This document shows positions 34,561 through 43,554 of a stretch of 64,000 bases of DNA, one piece after another. Position numbers and translations under genes: made by a program. The notes under the pieces are model-generated. The model worked only from the letters and a program-made list of their open reading frames with translations. It searched no databases and had not been told where the DNA came from. The stretch's first letter is position 1. Each line of letters starts with the position of its first letter. The DNA lies in NCBI RefSeq assembly GCF_900128965.1, contig NZ_FQUL01000008.1, forward strand, positions 1-64,000. Direction: 5' to 3'. Origin of the DNA: Ferrithrix thermotolerans DSM 19514. GTDB taxonomy: Bacteria; Actinomycetota; Acidimicrobiia; Acidimicrobiales; Acidimicrobiaceae.

Positions 34561-35175
34561 CTAATCATCACTGTATCTTTGTTGCTGCCAAGGATCTCCG
34601 TACATGTGGTATCCGTTGCGCTCCCAAAATCCAGGTCTGTCTTCTTCGATAAACTCTATTCCTCTAAGCCATTTGGTAGACTTCCAAAAGTACAGCCTTG
34701 GGAACACAAATCTCGCTGGGTAACCATGCTCAGGTTCTAGAGGAAGCCCCTCGTAGTACAGAGCCACCATCGCCTCATCTGTGGTTAGATCTTTAAGTGG
34801 GATATTGGCGGTGTATCCGAACTCACCGTGAAACATTACCGCCTGTGCATCTTTCGCAGGCGCAGCCATCTCTAAAATACGTGAGAAGTTTACCCCCCTC
34901 CATGCAGTGTCGAACTTGGACCACTTCGTCACACAGTGGATATCGACCACAAACTCGTCCGTTGCCATCTCATCGAGCTGTTTGTAGTCAAAGACTAGTT
35001 CTCTCTCGACTAATCCAAATACCCTGAGGTCCCAACTATCAAGAGTCTTATAAAGTGGAACTCCACCAGCTTGAAGGACGGGAAAACGTTCGGTGAAGTA
35101 CTGTCCCGGGGGCAGGCGGTCAGGTGAGTAACCCTTCTTCTCAAGGTCTTTACGGTTACGGTCAAAAAAGCCCAT
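34561..35175 (-). CDS. Cytoplasmic sulfite-oxidase-fold molybdoenzyme
   Basis: A 204-residue sulfite-oxidase-type molybdopterin protein without a signal peptide, so it is probably cytoplasmic. The Mo-ligand cysteine is in VDIHCVTKWSKFDTAWRG near residue 83, and RLYFWKSTKWLRGIEF near residue 163 is the matching C-terminal segment. It is distinct from the Tat-exported paralogue at 31828-32532. The substrate is unknown; actinobacterial members of this type are uncharacterised. The ATG at 35175 has AGGA upstream. It converges with the SufR-like gene, with 12 bases between the stops. Confidence 0.83.
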   Translation of the reverse strand: MGFFDRNRKDLEKKGYSPDRLPPGQYFTERFPVLQAGGVPLYKTLDSWDLRVFGLVERELVFDYKQLDEMATDEFVVDIHCVTKWSKFDTAWRGVNFSRILEMAAPAKDAQAVMFHGEFGYTANIPLKDLTTDEAMVALYYEGLPLEPEHGYPARFVFPRLYFWKSTKWLRGIEFIEEDRPGFWERNGYHMYGDPWQQQRYSDD

Positions 35176-35224
35176 AACCAAATCCTAGCAACACTTCTAC
35201 CTAAAGTAGCGAGTTAGTTCTACT

Positions 35225-36295
35225 CTATAAAGGTGGGCGTAGCCCTTCACTTTGATAAGCCTGATCCACAGTTGCTTTCACCTGTTCGAGGACACTTTTC
35301 TGAACATGATACCTTATTGCTAGCTTAAACTGCTTGACAGAGGAAGCGGCGTCATGGACCTCAGAGTAAAGGACAACTCCATAAAACAGATGCCCCATAG
35401 CGTAACTAGGCGAGATACTAATTGACTGGGATATAAGACCTAAACCTCTGTTTATAAGAGACTTGTCTTTACGCAACGCACCCACTTGGCATGAGATCCA
35501 GCCCTCATAGGCAAGCGCCTGCGGTTGACGCGGATCTTCCTGAAGCACCTTAGACAGGATCTGGCTGGCTGAATCAAGTTGTCCGGCACCCGCTAAAACC
35601 TCCGCATCCAAGACTTGCTGATCAACTGTTGCGGTTGAAGGAGCAGAGGAAGAGGATCCGCTGAGTAGGCCGTAGGTCGCCACCCCCGACCCAGTCAGAA
35701 CTAGCACCACGGAACCTAAGAGCAGCCACGCTCGTTTACCTTGGCTCCTTATAGTTCTAAAGACCCTTAGCGCACTTAGACTTCGCTGTCTGGGCTTTTG
35801 CCTTAGGTAAGAAACATTTTTTACCGTAGGTATCTCTTCGGCAATGGGTATCGTCTCGCCGTTTACCTCTGCAATCTCCACGCTGCGCCTTCGAAGATAG
35901 ACGATCTCAGATACTGCAGCAAGCAAAAACGACGCTGGAAGGAACCAAAGGAGTAGATTGATCCCCGACTTTGGAGGCGTCATTAATATCTCGCTGCCAT
36001 ATGTCGTTACTAACGTATCTAAGATCTCGGAGTTGCTCTCACCTCCGGCAACTGCCTTTTTTATAAAGACCCTCATCGTGTAGGAAGTCGCATCGTTTGA
36101 GTTGTACACAGAAAGGTCGATGCAGGTCGGACACTTTACTTCTTGTTCGAGCGTCACTACCCTAGAAGCACCCTTCGGCGAGGAGATATCCTTGTAAGAC
36201 ACAAAGCCGATGGTCAGTACAAGGACCGAAAGCACAATAGGCCAGAACAACCTTGTCTTACCCTTGGATTTTTGATCGATCGAGACAGCCGCCAT
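35225..36295 (-). CDS. ccmH: CcmH/CcmI-type cytochrome c maturation protein
   Basis: A 356-residue protein joining a CcmH domain and a TPR domain of the CcmI type. It has an N-terminal membrane anchor (about 20-38), then EVKCPTCIDLSV near residue 53 with the CxxC that handles apocytochrome thiols (usually LRCxxC), a second membrane segment near 113-135, a third near 190, and from about 230 TPR-like helices (ASQILSKVLQEDPRQPQALAYEG). It binds apocytochrome c and presents it to CcmF. The ATG at 36295 lies one base after the ccmG stop; 11 residues more are possible but overlap ccmG. Last gene of the ccm operon. Confidence 0.85.
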   Translation of the reverse strand: MAAVSIDQKSKGKTRLFWPIVLSVLVLTIGFVSYKDISSPKGASRVVTLEQEVKCPTCIDLSVYNSNDATSYTMRVFIKKAVAGGESNSEILDTLVTTYGSEILMTPPKSGINLLLWFLPASFLLAAVSEIVYLRRRSVEIAEVNGETIPIAEEIPTVKNVSYLRQKPRQRSLSALRVFRTIRSQGKRAWLLLGSVVLVLTGSGVATYGLLSGSSSSAPSTATVDQQVLDAEVLAGAGQLDSASQILSKVLQEDPRQPQALAYEGWISCQVGALRKDKSLINRGLGLISQSISISPSYAMGHLFYGVVLYSEVHDAASSVKQFKLAIRYHVQKSVLEQVKATVDQAYQSEGLRPPL

Positions 36296-36296
36296 A

Positions 36297-36947
36297 TCAG
36301 TAGCCCTTTGACTGCGCAATCTGAACAAGAAGCGAGAGCTCTCTAGCGGTCACTGGTCCTATGATCTTGGTTACCACCTTGCCATCGGGGGCTACCAGGA
36401 AACTCTCCGGCGGTTCGGAGACTCCCCACCTTAGAGCACTTTGCCCGTTTGCATCTACAATTACTGGCCATTTCGCACCGTAGCTTCCGAGGAATGATAC
36501 CGCAGAGGAACTCTGGTCATCGTAGTCCACACCTAGAACCTCTACCGTGTTGGCCTCTGACTCAGCGAATGCCACCAGTTGAGGCATCTCTGTCTTACAG
36601 CTGCCACACCACGAGGCGAAGAAGTTCACTAGCACGAACTTACCCCTAAGGTTCGATAGCGACATCGTCTTGCCGCCATCCAAAAGAGGTCCGCTCAAGA
36701 CAGGCGCACTGCGGAAGAGAAGAGGGGAGGGTGAACTCTGCGTAGAGGCCGGCTTGCGGGTTGCCAAGAACGTCGCAAAGGCAACGAACAGTGCTCCAAC
36801 GACTAGCGCACCTAATCTAATGCCGCGACCTCCCTTCTTGCCCTTTGGAACTCTTGGGGATGGACGTACAGCATTGAGGGGATCTGTACCTTCAACTTGG
36901 TCGATCACTTCGGAGATATCACTCACCTCCTGTTGAACATATTCCAT
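36297..36947 (-). CDS. ccmG: CcmG/TlpA-like thiol-disulfide oxidoreductase
   Basis: A 216-residue membrane-anchored thioredoxin-fold protein. One TM segment lies at about 44-61, followed by an extracytoplasmic thioredoxin domain with the WCGSC active site at 113-117 and the cis-proline region EPPESFLV near residue 182. It keeps apocytochrome cysteines reduced for haem attachment. The N-terminal 40 residues are cytoplasmic and proline/lysine rich, longer than in E. coli CcmG. ATG at 36947 lies two bases before the ccmF stop. It is between ccmF and ccmH in the operon. Confidence 0.88.
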   Translation of the reverse strand: MEYVQQEVSDISEVIDQVEGTDPLNAVRPSPRVPKGKKGGRGIRLGALVVGALFVAFATFLATRKPASTQSSPSPLLFRSAPVLSGPLLDGGKTMSLSNLRGKFVLVNFFASWCGSCKTEMPQLVAFAESEANTVEVLGVDYDDQSSSAVSFLGSYGAKWPVIVDANGQSALRWGVSEPPESFLVAPDGKVVTKIIGPVTARELSLLVQIAQSKGY

Positions 36948-36949
36948 GG

Positions 36950-38983
36950 CTATCCTAAATAGCCTTGATGGGAAAGTGCTGGACTCTCACCGTACAACGG
37001 CGGGTCTCCAACCAGGTTTTCATGCACACCACCCTCTTTTCTACGACCACTCTTACGTCTTCTTTGCGGGTAACCAAATGCAGCCAGCGCAGCACCTAGA
37101 CCCATGGTGGCTGCACCTACCCATAGCCAAGAGATAAGCGGCTGAATAATTACTCCTATCGTGATGACAGGGTGGGCCGATGCCAAGTTAGGCGCGTTGT
37201 TTATAGTTAGATACACGTCTTTAGAAAACATCACATCCACCGATGGAGAGCCGACTGCTTCGGTATAGGTGCCAAACTGGGTTATAGCAGGATGAAACGG
37301 CCCAACCCCATTTACCAAAACGTTCGCCTCGAAACTACTTTTTGCTGGGGTGACCACGTTTTGCACACCCAGGTAGGTTACCTTTGCTCCGAAAAACTCT
37401 GCGCTTTGTCCCCGCTCCAGCCGTACCTCGCCTTCGTGTCCAAAAGATGTCGCCGACACCAATGCAAAGGCAATGAGGGCGACGCCCACGTGGACCACCA
37501 TTCCTCCGTTACGCTTAGAGAAAACTCCTCTGAGGTATCCTTCTTTACGGCCAATCGAAAGTGTCGTTCTATAGATCTGATACACAGCCGACGTTAGCGC
37601 AAAGGTCGCCAGCGCAAACGTTGCAAGGATATCTGGACGATACTCGCCCGAGAGGACCGAAAGTACAAGGACCGACACCATAGCCACTGTAGGGACCTTG
37701 ATCCTGTCCCCTATCTCAGAAAAGGTGGACGATCTCCAGGGGACTACGGGAGATATAGCCATGAAAAACAGCAACAGCAAGCCGAGCGGACCAGCGAATG
37801 AGTCGTAGTACGGCGTTCCAACCGTAACAGGCTCCGGTGAGGCTATCTGAACCAGCAAGGGAAACGTGGTCCCCAGGAGCACCACAAAGGCGAGTGCACT
37901 GAATAACAGATTGTTGACCAAGAGCGCCGTCTCACGATTAAGAGATGTCTTGACCTTTCTCCCCGCCCGCATCTTCTCGGCCCTAAAAGCTACAAGCGCT
38001 ACGGCAAAAACCACGACAGCAGCGAAAAAGATGATGAGAATATTGCCAAGGTTAGAGTCCGAAAATGCATGTACGGACTGGAGCACTCCTGAGCGGGTAA
38101 AGTAAGTACCCAAAATAGTGAGGGCAAAGGCTGCAGATATCAACGAGTAGTTCCATACCCTCATCGAGTAACGCTTTTGCTGAGCCACGGAGGAGTGCAA
38201 GAAGGCGGTGGCACATATCCACGGCAAGAAGGCTGCATTTTCCACCGGATCCCAGGCCCAGAATCCTCCCCATCCCAGGACCTGATAAGACCACCACGCC
38301 CCCAAAGCAATTCCGATAGTCAGTGCAGTCCACGAAAGCAACGTCCAAGATCGCGTACGCTGTAGCCAGAACCCCTCGTCTTCACCCGTTATAAGTGCAG
38401 CAGAAGCAAAGGAAAAAGGAACCGTCATACCCACAAAGCCCGCATAGAGCATAGGCGGATGCACAGCCACGAGTGGGTAGTCCTGGAGCAGAGGGTTAGG
38501 ACCCTGCCCATCCGCAGGTATCGCTCCAACCGTATGGATAAATGGGTTAGCAGGTCCAACCATCAAAGCTACGAAGAACAACAGAACTGTTCCCGCTATC
38601 ACAAGAGCCCACGAGGTCGTCTTCTCTTCGGCGTAACGCCTCGTAACCACGACCATCGCCACGACGAATAGAGAAAGGATCAACGCCCAAAGTAGCATAG
38701 ATCCCTCAAGGGCAGACCACATTCCAGTTATCGAAAAGAGGAGCGGCGTCTCTTTGGAGTTGTTTTGAACTACATACGCCAGGGAAAAGTTGTGGGTTAT
38801 TAGCGCCTGTTCCATGGCAAAGGAGGAGAGCAAGAGACCCACCGCAGAGACAACCAGGAAATAACGCCCTTGTCTGCGTGCCAGTTCAGATTCCTTTACA
38901 ATGCTGTACACCAAGGAGACAACACCGAGTCCAGCCGCTACAGTCGCAACCAGTATGCCTGTCCTCCCAAGTGCGATGTCCAT
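36950..38983 (-). CDS. ccmF: CcmF haem lyase subunit
   Basis: A 677-residue polytopic membrane protein of the haem-handling family. The tryptophan-rich WWD motif reads WGGFWAWDPVENAAFLPW near residue 239, with flanking histidines near HPPMLYAG (about 174) and FLHSSVAQ (about 262) and HVGVALIAF (about 505). It joins haem with apocytochrome c in the Ccm System I. Length matches E. coli CcmF (647). ATG start; the gene shares its first codon's last base with the ccmE stop region (38983). Roughly 13-15 hydrophobic segments are seen. The C-terminal tail after the last helix is basic and short. Confidence 0.93.
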   Translation of the reverse strand: MDIALGRTGILVATVAAGLGVVSLVYSIVKESELARRQGRYFLVVSAVGLLLSSFAMEQALITHNFSLAYVVQNNSKETPLLFSITGMWSALEGSMLLWALILSLFVVAMVVVTRRYAEEKTTSWALVIAGTVLLFFVALMVGPANPFIHTVGAIPADGQGPNPLLQDYPLVAVHPPMLYAGFVGMTVPFSFASAALITGEDEGFWLQRTRSWTLLSWTALTIGIALGAWWSYQVLGWGGFWAWDPVENAAFLPWICATAFLHSSVAQQKRYSMRVWNYSLISAAFALTILGTYFTRSGVLQSVHAFSDSNLGNILIIFFAAVVVFAVALVAFRAEKMRAGRKVKTSLNRETALLVNNLLFSALAFVVLLGTTFPLLVQIASPEPVTVGTPYYDSFAGPLGLLLLFFMAISPVVPWRSSTFSEIGDRIKVPTVAMVSVLVLSVLSGEYRPDILATFALATFALTSAVYQIYRTTLSIGRKEGYLRGVFSKRNGGMVVHVGVALIAFALVSATSFGHEGEVRLERGQSAEFFGAKVTYLGVQNVVTPAKSSFEANVLVNGVGPFHPAITQFGTYTEAVGSPSVDVMFSKDVYLTINNAPNLASAHPVITIGVIIQPLISWLWVGAATMGLGAALAAFGYPQRRRKSGRRKEGGVHENLVGDPPLYGESPALSHQGYLG

Positions 38984-39489
38984 CAGTTGGAGCCTCCTGC
39001 ATCTTTAATTCGGTTCGGATGAGCAGCGACGTAGTTAGCCGAGTGTTTGACCAGTATCTGATCGGATAAGAAAACGTCTGAAGTCGCCGTCGAGAAGTGA
39101 CCTACCACCACTACTGGAACCGATGGCTGAAAAAGCTGGGGTGGGGCTCCGATCTCGACCACTGGTACAACTGTATGATCAAACCTTACAGAAAAGTTTA
39201 CCCCTGACGCCGTTGGCTGAACTGTCCCTGGAACGACGACACCTTCCATCCGAAAGGTCGAAGTTCCGAGCTGGGCCTTGTCAGCGATAGCCTGTTGAGC
39301 AGTGTAGAAATACACAAGAGCCGAGGACAGACCTTTGTAGAGGATAAACACCAACGCAGCAACCACCACAAACACAGCAGCCACTGCCGACCTCTTGACC
39401 TTTTTTCTGCTTGGTCTCCCGCCAGGAAGCTCCTTCCAGGTGGAAGATCCATCTTCTTGGTATCCCCCAAGCTCAGACTCGGTCCTCAT
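38983..39489 (-). CDS. ccmE: CcmE haem chaperone
   Basis: A 168-residue CcmE protein that holds haem covalently in transit. A cytoplasmic N-terminus (about 32 residues, basic) is followed by one membrane anchor at about 33-52 and a beta-barrel OB-fold domain. The haem-binding motif is H149-S-A-N-Y153 (LVKHSANYVA), matching the HxxxY form. Its first-residue region overlaps the end of CcmD by only three bases of gap. It is the fifth gene of the contiguous operon. Confidence 0.88.
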   Translation of the reverse strand: MRTESELGGYQEDGSSTWKELPGGRPSRKKVKRSAVAAVFVVVAALVFILYKGLSSALVYFYTAQQAIADKAQLGTSTFRMEGVVVPGTVQPTASGVNFSVRFDHTVVPVVEIGAPPQLFQPSVPVVVVGHFSTATSDVFLSDQILVKHSANYVAAHPNRIKDAGGSN

Positions 39490-39492
39490 GGG

Positions 39493-39639
39493 CTACTCTC
39501 CTTGCTTTGGGGCCTCATCATCGACCTTTACACGTACAAAGGCCTCTCTGAGACGTCGCGACTTGACGCTAAGCCAGATTGCATAAGATCCTAACCCCGC
39601 CGTTACGGCTGCATACCCAGCCTCAACATAACCGTTCAT
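39493..39639 (-). CDS. ccmD: CcmD-like small membrane protein
   Basis: A 48-residue protein with one predicted membrane helix (GYAAVTAGLGSYAIWLSVK, about 6-24) and a charged C-terminus with EAFVRVKVDDEAP. CcmD in other bacteria is of the same size and topology and attaches holo-CcmE to the CcmABC complex. ATG at 39639 is preferred because AGGAGG lies ten bases upstream and the frame upstream of it is inside ccmC. Sequence identity to known CcmD is low; the call rests on size, topology and its place between ccmC and ccmE. Confidence 0.72.
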   Translation of the reverse strand: MNGYVEAGYAAVTAGLGSYAIWLSVKSRRLREAFVRVKVDDEAPKQGE

Positions 39640-39664
39640 CGGTGCTTGCCTCCTAAATTTGCTT

Positions 39665-40378
39665 TCACAACGAACCAACACGTTCTCTTATGGCTTCTTC
39701 AATTCCTTGCTCCTCCGCAGCCATCTCGGCCTTAGCGATCTCGTAACGTTTGATTACCATCCAGAGATATACGGCAGTAAACGAAAGAAATCCAAGCAAC
39801 AAAGTCCATGCCATCTCGCCGTGGATCTTGGGGTTTAGGTCTGCGTTAAACACAGTCGCACTTTGGTGAAGAGTCTTCCACCAGACCACCGACTGATGAA
39901 CAATCGGGACGTCGATGAAGGCTATTAGAGCCGCCACCGCTCCTCGCTTTGCTCTTTGTTCCCTGTCTTCGGTCACCCGTCTCAGCGCCAGATAACCTAG
40001 ATACAGTACTAACAACAGCGCAGTTGTGGTCAACCTTGCATCCCATGTCCACCAAACTCCCCAGGTAGGACGACCCCAGATAGAGCCAGTGATCAAAGTA
40101 AGAGCCGTAAAGACAACTCCCACCTCGGTAGACGAGGCCGCAAGGAGATCCCACTTGTAGTTTCTAGTCTTCTTCCAGAGGTAAGCTATGCTCGACAACG
40201 ACGTAACACCGTAGGCCAGATAGGCTACCCAAGCAACAGCCGGATGGACGTATATGAGTCGAACCAAGTTGCCCTGGAAAACGTCTGGGGGTGTAACCCA
40301 AAGTCCCATAACGTATGTTATAGCTACAGTAGTGAGAGCAAACGCTCCGAAGACCGCTACCCACCTTCGTCTATTCAT
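39665..40378 (-). CDS. ccmC: CcmC haem exporter subunit
   Basis: A 237-residue protein with six predicted TM helices and the WWD motif WGRPTWGVWWTWDARLT near residue 102. Histidines flanking the haem site are in YVHPAVAW near residue 44 and VHQSVVWWKTLHQ near residue 160. CcmC loads haem onto CcmE. Start ATG overlaps nothing and lies three bases after the ccmB stop. The C-terminal tail after the last helix is charged, with EEAIRERV. It fits between ccmB and ccmD in the usual order. Confidence 0.92.
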   Translation of the reverse strand: MNRRRWVAVFGAFALTTVAITYVMGLWVTPPDVFQGNLVRLIYVHPAVAWVAYLAYGVTSLSSIAYLWKKTRNYKWDLLAASSTEVGVVFTALTLITGSIWGRPTWGVWWTWDARLTTTALLLVLYLGYLALRRVTEDREQRAKRGAVAALIAFIDVPIVHQSVVWWKTLHQSATVFNADLNPKIHGEMAWTLLLGFLSFTAVYLWMVIKRYEIAKAEMAAEEQGIEEAIRERVGSL

Positions 40379-40381
40379 AAC

Positions 40382-41047
40382 CTACTCCTCCAGAACCGAC
40401 CCGAAGGTCAGGGTTCCTAACGCCAAGAATGCTGCAGCGAAGAGTATCAGAAGTCCAACCCAAGGATCTCCCAAACCCGCCTTGCCTGCAATCTCATTTT
40501 CCCACGCTTTAGTACCACTTAGCAAAACAGGGGCTACCACGGGTAGAAGCAGTAAAGGCAGTATCGTCTCCTTGGCCTTTGACGCCGACGTCATGGCTGA
40601 AAACGTAACACCTACAGCCAAGATACCCAAAGTCCCAACGATCGAAGAAAACGCCAGATCGGCGAGTTCATGCAGGTGAGTCGAGTAGAGAAAGACGATA
40701 CCAAGGGTTAGAAACACCTCAAGTAACACCATCTCCACTAACACGGCTATAACTTTTCCTATATAAATACCAGCTGGATCCAGGCCGTACAGTATGAGAG
40801 CATCCTTAGCATTGTTCTCGGACTCTAATGAAAAACTTCGCTGCAACGCAAGCAAGGATGAAAAAAGAGCGGTTACCCAGTAAAGGCCTGGGGCAACAGT
40901 TACTAAGAGCGCTGGGTATTTATTGAAGGCAAAGGCAAAAATAATCAGTACAACGGCCACAAAGGGAAGAATCTGATTAAGGACTACTTTGGAACGCAAC
41001 TCAATTCGCAAATCCTTGACTGCGATGACTTTTGCCGCTTTAAACAC
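40382..41047 (-). CDS. ccmB: CcmB haem exporter permease
   Basis: A 221-residue integral membrane protein with about six helices, the permease partner of CcmA. The N-terminal KVIAVKDLRIELRSK segment before the first helix is characteristic of CcmB, as is the FLTLGIVFLYS region. It starts at GTG with a weak ribosome binding site (GAGATGAG), 14 bases after ccmA. Confidence 0.87.
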   Translation of the reverse strand: MFKAAKVIAVKDLRIELRSKVVLNQILPFVAVVLIIFAFAFNKYPALLVTVAPGLYWVTALFSSLLALQRSFSLESENNAKDALILYGLDPAGIYIGKVIAVLVEMVLLEVFLTLGIVFLYSTHLHELADLAFSSIVGTLGILAVGVTFSAMTSASKAKETILPLLLLPVVAPVLLSGTKAWENEIAGKAGLGDPWVGLLILFAAAFLALGTLTFGSVLEE

Positions 41048-41060
41048 TACTCATCTCGCT

Positions 41061-41711
41061 TTATAGTTTCAAGGCTCGGCCCGAGTCCATTTGATAACGA
41101 CGATCCGCTATCGACTCCATGCGTTCGAACTCATGCGAGGCCACTACTACAGACCTTCCAAGCTCCCTAAACCTTATCGATACCTGCTCCAGAAACTCTT
41201 TGCCCTCGTGGTCCAGGGACGCATGGGGCTCATCGAGTAATAGGAGTTCACACTCACGCGAAAACGCTGCAGCCAGAGACACCCTTTTACGCTGCCCTGC
41301 AGACAAGGTACCGACGAGCTGATCGAGCATCTTCCCACTGAGGCCAAACTCCGATGCATACTCAAAGGCTCTCTCGAAGGGTATGTCGAGGCAGGACGCA
41401 ATGAACTTGAGATTCTCCCTTACGGTTAGATCGTTGTAGAGCAGTGTGGCGTGACCCACATAGCCTACGAACTTGCGGACATCGGCTCGGGATCCCTTCA
41501 TATCCACGCCAAACACCCTCACCGAACCCTCCCTAAATCCGCATATGCCAGCACACAGCTTTAGCAATGTGGTTTTCCCAGATCCGTTGGAGCCGGCTAT
41601 CAACACGATCTCGGCCTCAAAGACGTCGAAGTCACACCTAGCCAGCGCAGGAAATCCTCCTAGGAGGACCGTCACCTGTTCTATCTTTACAACCTGCCGT
41701 CTCGGTGCCAT
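41061..41711 (-). CDS. ccmA: CcmA haem exporter ATPase
   Basis: A 216-residue ABC ATPase. Walker A is AGSNGSGKTTLLKL near residue 34, the signature LSAGQRKRVSL near residue 136, and Walker B ELLLLDEPHASLDHEG near 156. The size and the place as first gene of a ccmABCDEFGH order identify it as CcmA, which powers release of holo-CcmE from CcmC. It begins 18 bases past the end of the GDP-mannose dehydratase gene and may be cotranscribed with it. Confidence 0.9.
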   Translation of the reverse strand: MAPRRQVVKIEQVTVLLGGFPALARCDFDVFEAEIVLIAGSNGSGKTTLLKLCAGICGFREGSVRVFGVDMKGSRADVRKFVGYVGHATLLYNDLTVRENLKFIASCLDIPFERAFEYASEFGLSGKMLDQLVGTLSAGQRKRVSLAAAFSRECELLLLDEPHASLDHEGKEFLEQVSIRFRELGRSVVVASHEFERMESIADRRYQMDSGRALKL

Positions 41712-41729
41712 TCAAGTGCCGAAGCGACT

Positions 41730-42704
41730 TTAGCCAATCTCGCGCTTTAGCGCTGCATAGTCAGACCTAACCATCATCTCAACCAGCTCTGGGAACGACG
41801 TTGTGCTCTGCCAGTTCAGTCCGCTCTTTGCCTTTGATGGATCTCCGACCAAAAGGTCGACCTCTGCCGGCCTAAAAAACCTCTCGTCGAGCTTCACATA
41901 ACGTTCCCAGTCGAGATCGAGGGCTGCAAACGCCAGTTGACAGAACTCTCTGACCGAGTGAGTCTCTCCCGTGGCAATTACGTAGTCATCAGGCGAATCT
42001 TGTTGCAACATCATCCACATCGCCTTCACGTAGTCGACAGCGTACCCCCAGTCCCTCTTGGCATCGAGATTTCCAAGCGCCAAGGAGTCTGCCAAATTGA
42101 GAGCTATCTTTGCCGCTCCGTATGAGATCTTACGAGTCACAAACTCTAAACCCCTTCTTGGGGATTCATGATTGAACAGGATGCCCGAGCAACCATAGAT
42201 TCCATAAGACTCCCTGTAGTTCACTGTTATCCAATGTCCATATACCTTGGCAACACCGTAGGGGCTTCTTGGATAAAACGGCGTCAACTCGGTCTGTGGA
42301 ACCTCACGCACCTTGCCAAACATCTCAGAGGAAGAGGCTTGATAAAAACGGATCTCAGGATCTACCATTCGAATAGCATCCAGGAGCCTTGTCACACCCA
42401 GTGCTGTGGTCTCCCCCGTAAGAACCGGCTGACCCCACGAGGTTTGCACGAATGACTGAGCAGCCAGATTGTACACCTCAGTTGGCCGATGTTCTCTCAG
42501 TATTGACATCATGGAGACCTCATCTAAGAGATCCCCACTTACCAAAGTGATCGAGTCCTGGATGTGAGAGATACGTTCAAAACCAACCGTCGACGACCGA
42601 CGCATCATGCCAACGACTTCATATCCCATTGAGAGGAGGAACTCTGCGAGGTAAGAGCCGTCTTGCCCTGTAATTCCTGTTATCAAAGCCTTTTTCCGCG
42701 ACAA
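41730..42704 (-). CDS. gmd: GDP-mannose 4,6-dehydratase
   Basis: A 324-residue short-chain-type NDP-sugar dehydratase converting GDP-mannose to GDP-4-keto-6-deoxymannose, the first step to GDP-fucose or GDP-rhamnose for glycans. The nucleotide-binding [16 protein letters not shown] is at the start, [15 protein letters not shown] lies near residue 78, SSSEMFGKV near 124, the catalytic YGVAKVYGH near residue 149, and [16 protein letters not shown] near 177. The product-forming partner gene (fcl or rmd) is not in the window. It is divergent from the TetR gene at 42880. Confidence 0.93.
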   Translation of the reverse strand: MSRKKALITGITGQDGSYLAEFLLSMGYEVVGMMRRSSTVGFERISHIQDSITLVSGDLLDEVSMMSILREHRPTEVYNLAAQSFVQTSWGQPVLTGETTALGVTRLLDAIRMVDPEIRFYQASSSEMFGKVREVPQTELTPFYPRSPYGVAKVYGHWITVNYRESYGIYGCSGILFNHESPRRGLEFVTRKISYGAAKIALNLADSLALGNLDAKRDWGYAVDYVKAMWMMLQQDSPDDYVIATGETHSVREFCQLAFAALDLDWERYVKLDERFFRPAEVDLLVGDPSKAKSGLNWQSTTSFPELVEMMVRSDYAALKREIG

Positions 42705-42879
42705 CTGGCTGACCCTTCTTTATTCCGTGACGAAGTCATGTTAGCAGTTACCACAAAAACTCCTTACCGATGCCCACAAAGGAGCCAAAGGGCATCTTCA
42801 CCTTGTCTTACATCAGACGCTAGGACATCATCTGACATATCCGCTAGTGTTAATCAGATCCATAACCCAAGGGAGGGCA

Positions 42880-43554
42880 ATGGAAGAGGCGATGACGAAC
42901 TTAAATGGCACACAGCAGCTTTCCAAGGCTAGGCCGGCAAGGCTATGTGCCTCCGACCGCAGACAGATACTCTTAGATGCAGCCATTGCAACCTTTGGTG
43001 AAAAAGGTTACTACGCAACGACTATGGAGGAGATTGCAGTAGCTGCTGGTGTGACAAAACCAGTTATCTACCAGCACTTTGAATCTAAGCGTGATCTGTA
43101 TAGCGCTATCTTGAAGCGCATCAATGAAGACCTGGTAAAGACCCTTAAAATGTCCGACGAGGCATACATTACCAAAGAAGAGCGATTTACAAAGGGGTTC
43201 GAGGCGTACTTCAGATTCGTATACGAAAACCGCGCTGCCTTTGAGCTTATGTTTTCCTCCAGACCGAGGAAGGATCCCGAGTTTCGCGAGATCGTCAACC
43301 AGATAGATAGTCACGTTGCTTCGTCTATCTCCATGGAGATCGATACCTCGCTTGATAAAGACCATAGAGACCTTATCGCTACTGGCGTGATCGCTATGGC
43401 GGAAGGCATGGCCAAGCGTTACCTGCGAGAACACGTACCCGAGCTCGACAGTAACGGAGAGGAGATACCCTTTGAAGACTCCATCGCACTCATGTGGGCT
43501 AGACGGATGTCGAGCCTGATCTGGAACGGTCTCCAGTCACTTCAGGGTCAGTAG
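42880..43554 (+). CDS. TetR family regulator
   Basis: A 224-residue TetR/AcrR regulator. The HTH sequence TTMEEIAVAAGVTKPVIYQHFESKRDLY lies near residues 46-73 and is a close match to the family core. The C-terminal domain has acidic patches and is of the usual length. The ATG at 42880 follows GGGAGGG; an ATG four codons later is also possible. The gene is divergent from gmd and its stop overlaps the converging DUF202 gene by seven bases. Its target is unknown. Confidence 0.88.
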   Translation: MEEAMTNLNGTQQLSKARPARLCASDRRQILLDAAIATFGEKGYYATTMEEIAVAAGVTKPVIYQHFESKRDLYSAILKRINEDLVKTLKMSDEAYITKEERFTKGFEAYFRFVYENRAAFELMFSSRPRKDPEFREIVNQIDSHVASSISMEIDTSLDKDHRDLIATGVIAMAEGMAKRYLREHVPELDSNGEEIPFEDSIALMWARRMSSLIWNGLQSLQGQ

